DNA of 64,000 nt from Cryptomeria japonica (lineage: Eukaryota; Streptophyta; Pinopsida; Cupressales; Cupressaceae): positions 215,691,497-215,755,496 of the forward strand of contig NC_081406.1 in assembly GCF_030272615.1 (NCBI RefSeq), in the 5' to 3' direction. The notes beneath the pieces were generated by a model, which was given only the letters and a program-made list of their open reading frames with translations, ran no database searches and had not been told where the DNA came from. Both the position numbers and the translations under genes were made by a program. Positions 57,004 through 64,000 of the stretch are shown in pieces (position 1 is the stretch's first letter; each line of letters starts with the position of its first letter).

Positions 57004-57590
57004 ATGATTATAAACAATGCAAAGATTGACATCTGTGAATGGTTAAAGGATGAATTGATAGAGAATTTGGATAAGATAAAAGGTGATAAGAAAGGAACCT
57101 TCAAATTTGAAAATCTGTTAGTGTGTTTAATGCTTTACTTTTCAAAGGAGATCCCCAGTATGGGTCATAAAGATTTTACCTATGATATTTCTATTGGAAA
57201 ACATATAAAGGAGGCAATAATAGGTATGGGATCTAACAGTGATGAGTTGGTTAAATATTACTTTAAGAATTTCCAAACTAAAATGAAACAGAGAGAAAGG
57301 ATTTCCCAAAGCATTGTAGATAAATATGATAAACATATATACTTTGTAGTGAAGAGAGATGAAATATGGATGGAAGCAAGAAGATCCAGAACTATATGGA
57401 TTACTGAGATCGGATATGAGGTGGACTCTCACATCTTGGACTCATATGCAAAAATACTCCTAGATGCTCCACCGGAACCAACAGAGAAAATATTTGGTAA
57501 TGCTGAAACCATTGAAAGTGATGCTGCTATGATGAAGCGGAGAAAGAAAAGAGACAAATTCATGAAAGATGATGTTGAGTATAATGGAAG
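57004..57590 (+). pseudogene. element D ORF2, continuation after insertion of E
   Basis: Codons INNAKIDICEWLKDELIENL continue the D ORF2 frame from 50276 and are open to 57590. It aligns without gaps to E ORF2: KGDKKGTFKFENLLVCLMLY, IPSMGHKDFTYDISIGK, ISQSIVDKYDKHIYFVVKRD, WITEIGYEVDSHILDSYAK, KIFGNAETIES. The long open stretch in an otherwise decayed element, with conservative differences from E, suggests past selection on the protein. It is cut at 57591 by the LTR of F. Confidence 0.78.
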
Positions 57591-58635
57591 TGTTGCACTA
57601 TTTTTGTCATTGATGTCAACACATATCCTTCTGGAGATCTTTGGTTATGTTGAGCTGACACATTGTGTTCACCGACATGTTCAGTGACTTATGCACAATC
57701 ATTGGTATATTGTTCACCGACACTGAGGATGACTTGTTATTATCTGGAGATCACTTGGTTATGTTGAAGACATGGTTTGGATACTTGGTTTTGGTGTTTT
57801 GGTTATTGGTCTAATCGAGTTGACATATTTGTTGTTATCGGCAAATTGGTCTAGGTTATGGATCGGTATGCATTATCTATTCCAGATCAGCATGACACAT
57901 TATGGAGATGATTTATTATTGTTGTAAATGTATTGAGCTGACATGATGCATCGTATCTTGACTTATTTGCAATTTATTTTATTGTAATATTCTTAGTAAA
58001 CTGACCTACACATTTGGTCTTAGGTTTTGGTATATATGCAAGATCTCATTTGTGAGATAATGTAATAAGAATGTAATGGTATATGATATGTGGTTTTGTA
58101 ACATGATATGTCAGAATATTGAAGATCATATGAGCACACCATAGAGAAGGTTCAAGGAAGGTTTGAAGGTGATTATCAGAGCTTAACCGGTACTAAATCC
58201 AACATTGGAGATGCTATTTTGAGCAATACATTATCATTGGATTTAACCATCCAATTGTAGTCAGTATGACTCCTATTTCATGGTTGAGCAGTGAGCTCTA
58301 GGTGATTGGCCTTTGTGCATGTGCAAACCCCATTTGTATACACATACTATCTGCAGTAGTATCATCTAATTGTGGGTAAGGTTTCGCACTATGGTTATTC
58401 CCCTTACAGGATTTCCACGTACAAATCTTTATGTTATGTTTTGTGGATGTTGTTTCTCTTTCTGTTTTATGCATTAAGCTTCATCGGTATTAATATTAAC
58501 TGCTAATCTATCAACTGACATTAAGTTTGGTTTATTGATATTATGCATCAAGTTTGATTAGGTTATATTTGGGTTGAAATTATTTGACAACTAATTCAAC
58601 CCCCCCCCCTCTCAGTTGCCTCCCGGCTCCTAACA
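57591..58635 (+). repeat. 5' LTR of copia element F
   Basis: Starts TGTTGCACTATTTTTGTCATTG inside ORF2 of D and ends AACTAATTCAACCCCCCCCC...CTCCTAACA, 1,045 bp. It is the same family as the solo LTR 5247-6284 and the fragment 60643-60963. Confidence 0.88.
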
Positions 58636-58636
58636 A

Positions 58637-58649
58637 TTGGTTTCAGAGC
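58637..58649 (+). other. primer-binding site of element F
   Basis: TTGGTTTCAGAGC, one change from the tRNA-iMet complement. Confidence 0.8.
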
Positions 58650-58690
58650 TGTCCTCTTTTTGCAGAAGTTTAACAGCTTGAGGAGATTCT

Positions 58691-59556
58691 ATGGTAACAA
58701 ACTTTTTTAGGAAGGACAGTCTAAAACTTGATGGAGCTAACTATGGTATATGGAAGATTAGAATGGAGACACATCTGAATTGCATTGGAAGAGACATATG
58801 GGATGCTACGAATAATGGATATGTTGGTCCTACACCGAATCAATCTAATCCACCAACATTGGGTAAGGATCAAGATAATGATTGCAAAGCAAGAGAAGCA
58901 CTCTTGAATGCCTTGTTAGATCAGAAAATCATGGGATTATCAAATCAATCTACTGCTAAAGCTATTTGGGATAAATTGGAGACATTGAATGAAGAAGATA
59001 CCACTATTAAAATTGCAAAACTTGAATGCTTCTGGGTCAGTTATGAAAATTTAAAAATGGAAGAAGATGAAAGAATTTTTTCTTTTATGGAAAGGGTTAA
59101 TGAAATTCTTTTGTGAATACAATGTTGTGGAGGATCCTTAAATGCAAATGAAATTGTTTCTAAAATTTTAAGAGTTTTTCCACTAGCATATAAAATAAAA
59201 GTAACTGTTATTAATGAGTTGATAACAATGCCTAATACATCAGTATCTAGAGATACCTTGGTTGGAAAACTTTCAGCATTTGATCTTTGAGGAATTTGGT
59301 CTTGTTGCTACAATGAAGACAGATTTGGCCTTCAAAGCATCATCATTTGACAAATCTGATTGGAAAGCACTTTATGCAAAATAACTTGAAGATATCAGGA
59401 GGGAAAATGAAGAATTGGAAGAACTTGAAGCACTATTTGCAAGGAAAATGCCTAAAAGTCCTATTGGAAGTAAGTATGAAGGTAAAGCACCATTTAAAGG
59501 TTTTGACTGCAATAAAGTTGGTCATATGGAATCTAGATGTCCTGAGAGACATGTAA
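58691..59556 (+). pseudogene. gag: element F gag
   Basis: MVTNFFRKDSLKLDGANYGI starts at 58691, 42 bp past the PBS. The UBN2-type gag includes WKIRMETHLNCIGRDIWDAT, DCKAREALLNALLDQKIMGL, AIWDKLETLNEEDTTIKIAK. A stop at 59114 (RVNEILL*IQCCGG) is followed by frame changes. The zinc knuckle (about 59497-59540) reads GFDCNKVGHMESRC, with the first Cys changed to Gly. It aligns with element C gag throughout. Confidence 0.87.
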
Positions 59557-60642
59557 GATTGAAAGAAGAAGCTAAAAAGACATATAAGGTTAACCTTGAA
59601 TTTCAAAGATACAGATTTAAGAAGAACGGAGATAAATCATGTTACTATGCTGATGAAGGAGTTACTAATAATTTTGATGAAGAACCAAATGACAAGGGAT
59701 GGGCTTTTGTTGCAATAAAAGAAGATCAACCGACACCTACTGTTCCACTAGTAGAGCAGACCCTAGCAGATAAAATTGAAGAAAAGGATGAATGGATCAT
59801 AGCTTCCAGATGTTCACATCATATGACTGGTGATAAAAGTAAATTCTTATCTTTTCAGGAATACAATGGAGGTCTAGAAAGATTTGGGGATGATAAAGCT
59901 TGTTTGATCAAAGGAAAAGGCACTATATCTTTTGATGGTAAGCATAATACTGACAACATTTATTATGTTCAAGGTTTGAAGCATAGTCTTTTGAGTGTTG
60001 GTCAATTAGTTGAAACGAGATTTCAGTTATAGTTCAAGAATGGTAAATGCAAAATCATGAATAGAACTAGTTTGGAGATTGCAACTGGTAACCAGATTAG
60101 AGGTAATATCTTTCATTTGAATAACAATGAAAAGACATGCTTGATTGCACATATTGATGAAAGTTGGTTATCGCATAAGAGACTTTGTCATGTAAATTTT
60201 GATTGCATTGTAAAGATCAGTTCAACTAAGGCAGTAAGGGATTTACCTAAGATTGTAAAACCTTATAATCTGGTATCTAAGGAATGTGAAATGGGGAAGC
60301 AAGTTATAACAACTTTTAAGAGTATTTCTGAGAAATCCAATAATGTTCTTGATTTAATTCATACTGACTTGTGTGGTCTGGTAAGAACAAGAAGTCTACA
60401 GAGAGATAGATACTTTATGCTAATTATTGATGATTATTCTAGAATGTGTTGGGTTACTTTTCTTAGGGAGAAATCAGAAGCTTTTGGAAAATTCAAACTG
60501 TTCAAGTAAATGGTAGAGAATGAAACTGGTAAGAAAATCAAATGCTTAAAATCAGAGATCAAGGAGGAGAATTTACATCTAAGGAGTTTAATACATTTTG
60601 TGAAGTGAATGGAATCAAAAGACAACTATCAGCACCTCAAAC
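59557..60642 (+). pseudogene. pol: element F protease and integrase N-terminal half
   Basis: The protease core reads WIIASRCSHHMTGDKSKFLS; the catalytic Asp of DSGCS is Ala and the Gly is Arg. GKGTISFDGKHNT and LLSVGQLVETR follow, with a stop at 60030. The pre-integrase motif is LSHKRLCHVNFD. Integrase shows LIHTDLCG and MLIIDDYSRMCWVTFL, a stop at 60507, and the frame-shifted region around SEDQGGEFTSKEF (second Asp readable, about 60555). It ends at RQLSAPQT, where an LTR fragment begins at 60643. Confidence 0.85.
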
Positions 60643-60963
60643 TGTTGGTATTATGGATGTGTTGCATTTGTTTTATCATTGATGTCAACACTTGTCAACA
60701 CTTATCCTTTTGGAGATCTATGGTTATGTTGAACTGGCACATTATATTTACTGGCAAGTTCAGTGACTTATGCACAGTCAGGCAGGTTATATTGTTCACC
60801 AACACTAAGCATGACTTGTTACCATCTAGAGATCGCTTGGTTATGTCGAAGCTATAGTTTGGATACTTGGTTTTGGTATTTTTGTTATTGGTCTAATTGG
60901 TTGACATATTTGCTATTACCAACAAATTGTTCTAGGTTATGGACTGGCATGCATTATCTATTC
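60643..60963 (+). repeat. truncated LTR (5' 321 bp) inside integrase of F
   Basis: Starts TGTTGGTATTATGGATGTG with TTATCATTGATGTCAACAC, the same family as the LTR of F. It aligns with 57591 onward to 'catgcattatctattc', then passes without the LTR 3' end into integrase C-terminal coding. A deletion has removed the LTR 3' part and some integrase. Confidence 0.82.
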
Positions 60964-61566
60964 AATACTCCTACTCTTAAATACTTCATAATATTTGGAA
61001 GCAAATTCTATATTAGGAGAGATGAGTATATTGGTAAATTTGATCCTAGAAGTGATGAAGGAATATTTCTTGGTTATTCATCTAAGAGCAAGGCATATAG
61101 ATGTTTTAATAAAAGATTGTAGAAAATCATTGAGAGTGAAAATGTTAAGATAGATGAACACTTTAAAGGAAATTCAAGGTCTATAGATTCTGAACCCGCA
61201 ATTGAGATGATCATAAATGAACCTATACAGAGTGCACCGGTGTAGAATGTGGATGCGGTCACACTAGCATCATCAGAGAATTTCACAGTGACTGAAGAAG
61301 AGTAGCAAGTGAACACACCCAGGTATATAAGACTAAATCACTCTGAAAGTCAGATAATTGGGAATAAGTATCAAGGTGTAATGACAAGAGGGAGACTGGA
61401 AAATTAAGAGGTATGTTTAATTTCTCAAATTGAACTAGCATCTGTTATTGAGGCATGTGAAGATAAACATTGGATTCAAGCTATGAAAGATGAATTAGAA
61501 CAAATTGAAAAGAACAATACATGGACATTGGTTCCCCGACCTAAAGACAAAAATGTAATTGGAACT
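60964..61566 (+). pseudogene. pol: copia integrase C-terminus and RT start (element F or sister copy)
   Basis: Reads NTPTLKYFIIFGSKFYIRRD, FDPRSDEGIFLGYSSKSKAY and CFNKRL, a stop at 61120, then decayed linker. The RT N-terminus WIQAMKDELEQIEKNNTWTL and VPRPKDKNVIG ends at 61566, where a new LTR-like TGTTATGCC begins. It is probably the continuation of F, but could derive from the element whose LTR is truncated at 60963. Confidence 0.8.
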
Positions 61567-61654
61567 TGTTATGCCTTGCATATCTATTTCCCCATTAGTC
61601 TCCTTGCATCAAAATTTGGGTCCCTTTTGTCTTTTCTTTTCTTTTTCCATTTCT

Positions 61655-61930
61655 TCCTTTTTGGTTTTTGACCTTGGAACTCCAGAGTCCAGGAGTCTCA
61701 AGGTCCCTTTGTTCCATTTTGATTTTTGACCTCGGAACTCTAGAGTCTCGGAGTCCTGAGGTCCCTTTGTTCCTTTCTGGTTTTTGACCTCAAAACTCTA
61801 GAGTCCCGAGGTCCATTTATTCCTTTTTTGTTTTTGACCTCAGAATTCCAGAGTCTCGATGTCCCTTTGTTTTCTTTGGTTTTTGACCTTGGAACTCTGG
61901 AGTCCTAGAGCACTGAGATTTTGAGTCTTC
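61655..61930 (+). repeat. about 50-65-bp tandem repeat, 'GGAACTCTAGAGTC' type
   Basis: Five recognisable units of TTTTTGACCTCGGAACTC, AGAGTC, GGAGTCCTGAGGTC and CCTTTGTTCC start at about 61661, 61718, 61778, 61828 and 61877. Degenerate CTCAGAACTCTGGAGTTC copies continue to about 62380. Many contain short palindromes around CTCTAGAG. Confidence 0.75.
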
Positions 61931-62490
61931 TACCTCAGAAGTTCAAAGTCCCTAGGTTGTGTTTAAAGCCTTCGTACAAATTTGCTTGGGAAGAGGTATA
62001 CATAGGGATGATGAACTTTTAAAGTTAATTTGTGCATTCAGAGCTCCTCCTCCCTAGCTCCAAGCTATGAACGTTCAGAATTTTGAGCTTTCCTTGGCAT
62101 TTTTGGGCATTTTTATTCACTGGGTTGGTGATTTTTCTTGCCCATTTTGGTGGTTTGTAGATTAGATTTTCTTTCCTCCTTGTTTCGGGTGGCTCCCATT
62201 CAAGTAACCCAGAACCTCAGAACCCTGGAGTTCCAAGTCACTCTTGTTTAATAAGCCCGAAACCCCACAACCCCAAAATTCTAGGTGGCTCTCATTTATT
62301 TAAACTGGAACCCAGGACCCTCAGAGTTTCGAGATTCCTTTTGCATACAACCTAACCTCAGAACTCTGGAGTTCTAGGACTTCTTCACTTGTGCCTAGCC
62401 CAAGATGCCGAAGTCCCAAAGTAAATGAAATTTTATGACTATTATCAAAGACAAAGGATTTATTTTCTTCTTGTAGGTTTGAGTGGTTAG

Positions 62491-62886
62491 ATGGACTCAT
62501 CCTCCAGCAAAAGAGGAAAAGAAATTGATAGACTCCCAGCCACCATGAAATATCATTTTCAAGGATAGGTCTATGCTTCAAAGTTAGATGATCAAGTCAG
62601 ATGGCTCACGGATACCGAAATTGGCCATATAGAAATTGAGGATATCAAGGCTCAATTAGACAAACCTAGTTTGGAGGCCCTCCAAAGGTGAATCAAGAGA
62701 TCAGGCCTAGTTGAAGCTACTGCATTTCCACAATCATGGTAGGCATGGTAAAGGAGTTAGAGGAGGAGAGAATGCATGCGGATGAAGTTTTGAAGAAATA
62801 TAAATTTAGAGTTAAGCACGTAGCTGATCCTCCAGTTCTATTAGTTGCATGTATAGTTGATAATTATAGAGCGTTTGCTAAGAAAT
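62491..62886 (+). pseudogene. coding-like fragment related to ORF-X N-terminus
   Basis: ATG at 62491 (MDSSSSKRGKEIDRLPATMK), then after a stop VYASKLDDQVRWLTDTEIGH, IEIEDIKAQLDKPSLEALQR, a stop, and SGLVEATAFP. The last ten residues are identical to ORF-X copy 1 (about nt 19660-19690, minus strand). A one-base shift then gives VGMVKELEEERMHADEVLKK and YKFRVKHVADPPVLLVACIV to a TAA at 62884-62886. A TTTCTTCTTGTAG just upstream looks like a splice acceptor. The relation to ORF-X is short but specific. Confidence 0.5.
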
Positions 62887-63937
62887 AAGGAATAAACACA
62901 TAATTGCTAAAAATGGCAAATCTTTTTTCATAAATCCTTAATCTTGTATTTTCAGCTACAACTCCTACTCAAGTTCCAATTTTGAGAGAAATTTTGCATG
63001 ACTACAAAAACATGGCTCACCCAGCATGGTATTCGTAGTGCTCATGTAGTCCCCATTTCGTAGTTGTTAAGTGGAGTGTCAAGGCAGAAACTTGCAAGTT
63101 AATTGCAACTCCTAGTTTTAGTTCTTAATTTAGGGTAGGTTTATTTCCTAGATAATAGGGCAGAGAACTTCTATAAATTGAGAAGTTAGATTCATTTGTA
63201 AGGGTCTCAAATTGATGATTCATGGCCCACTTGGAGATTTTAGAATATTTTGCAAATTGTTAAGAAGTTTGCATTATTTTTGTTATATATTCATTGAGAT
63301 TAATATGAGAATCAACTTGTAGATTGCTTGATCTACATGTATATTCTACCAAATTGTTTTGTGTAATCTGGTAATGTCTATTATTTGGAGTTAGAAACAT
63401 GGTTTAATCTTTTTATTTATCACTTTATGAATCATATTGTGCATGTCAATGGTGTATGAGAATTATTGTGATAGGCCATATTGTTGATGATTTTATTTCC
63501 ATAAATTTGTGAAATTGATGATTTTGCAGGTTTTCTGGAGGTCCGTTGTTGAATACTAACTTGGATAATATTTCATAATTTCTTAGATTGCAGGGAACTA
63601 ATTGAGTAGTTCATTAAGTTTTTATTAAATTGGTTTTTATTGTTATTTTCATATTCCCCTTTATGCTTCATATTTTATTTCCTAGAGAATCTTAAATCAT
63701 AAAATACAAAAAAAAAGGAAGTTCAACCATTCACAACCAGCAAGATTTAATTTCAACCAGTAGGCTCCTTAATAGGTACAACTACATCAACCATTGGGCT
63801 TCCCATCACCGTCATGACCCGACTATAGAGACCTTGGGGTAATGAGTTTTCCCAAACTCATTGCTTTTCAGGAGAGGTGGTGAGTTTTCACATTGGCTAC
63901 CTAACTATTGGCAGGTGTGTCAAAACAACTATCAACA

Positions 63938-63961
63938 GAAACTAGTGCTAGAAGGAGGGCC
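63938..63961 (+). other. PBS-like sequence after probable gypsy LTR
   Basis: GAAACTAGTGCTAGAAGGAG directly follows ATCAACA. Its position and the TGGTGCTAGAAGGAGGG-like form fit a gypsy PBS. The tRNA is not identified. The remaining bases to 64000 show nothing more. Confidence 0.4.
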
Positions 63962-64000
63962 TAGACTAATCCCCTCGCTGGTTAACCACATATAGTACTT

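Larger units (their letters stand above)
61567..63937 (+). repeat. probable 5' LTR (or LTR plus insert) of a gypsy element
   Basis: The boundary at 61567 cuts copia RT and starts TGTTATGCCTTGCATATC. The likely end ATCAACA at 63937 is followed by a PBS-like GAAACTAGTGCTAGAAGGAG. That would be a 2.4-kb LTR. It contains a tandem-repeat block (about 61655-62400) and a coding-like segment (62491-62886), which is unusual for an LTR. The second LTR is beyond the window, so the call rests on ends and the PBS only. Confidence 0.5.

Noticed and set aside
61655-61930. CRISPR array
   Set aside because: Units are contiguous and degenerate with no unique spacers, in a plant retroelement context.
1-64000. 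Bacterial, organellar or viral origin of the window
   Set aside because: There are no operons, ribosome-binding patterns or organelle genes; nested LTR elements with TSDs and plant-type PBSs point to a plant nucleus. No integrated pararetrovirus was recognised.

Overview
This window looks like intergenic heterochromatin of a plant nuclear genome. I see no host protein gene, tRNA, rRNA or bacterial feature. Almost every base can be assigned to LTR retrotransposons inserted into one another. The copia-type elements have primer-binding sites resembling the complement of plant initiator tRNA-Met. There is also a chromodomain-bearing Ty3/gypsy element and a Tat-like gypsy element with a second RNase H. 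The copies are old: reading frames carry many stops and frameshifts, and most target-site duplications (TSDs) have a mismatch. A large, slowly purged genome such as a conifer or other gymnosperm would fit, but that is inference.

Layout. 1-587: two copia LTR fragments in opposite orientation. 588-2439: copia element A (gag end, protease, integrase). 2440-11717: copia element B with both LTRs, its gag split by a minus-strand solo LTR (5247-6284). 11718-16608: 3' part of a chromovirus with its LTR. 16609-43223: minus-strand Tat-like gypsy element H and relatives. H has its 5' LTR at 41636-42299, gag, protease, an RNase H placed before RT, then RT, RNase H, integrase, a long extra reading frame ('ORF-X') and its 3' LTR at 20790-21452. 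Two further ORF-X copies flank it. H was split by a solo LTR (28557-30566) and by gag/protease-only gypsy element G (30662-38668, perfect TSD).

43224-61566 is a stack of plus-strand copia-type elements. C begins at 43224. D was inserted into the RT of C at 47257. E, of the same family as D but on the minus strand (50277-57003), was inserted into D. F was inserted into D at 57591. 61567-63937 is a probable long gypsy LTR, with a PBS-like sequence at the window edge.

The best candidates for undescribed biology are: (1) the D/E family, LTR elements without pol that carry a coiled-coil/zinc-knuckle gag remnant plus an unrecognised protein of about 1,150 codons, conserved between two independently inserted copies; (2) ORF-X, an unrecognised frame of about 1,060 codons downstream of integrase in H, present in three copies with a related fragment near 62.5 kb; (3) a 13-bp inverted repeat bracketing the polypurine tract and the LTR start, whose two arms change together between families. 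Autonomous-looking copia elements (A, C, F) share an LTR 3' module with D/E and may have supplied their missing enzymes.
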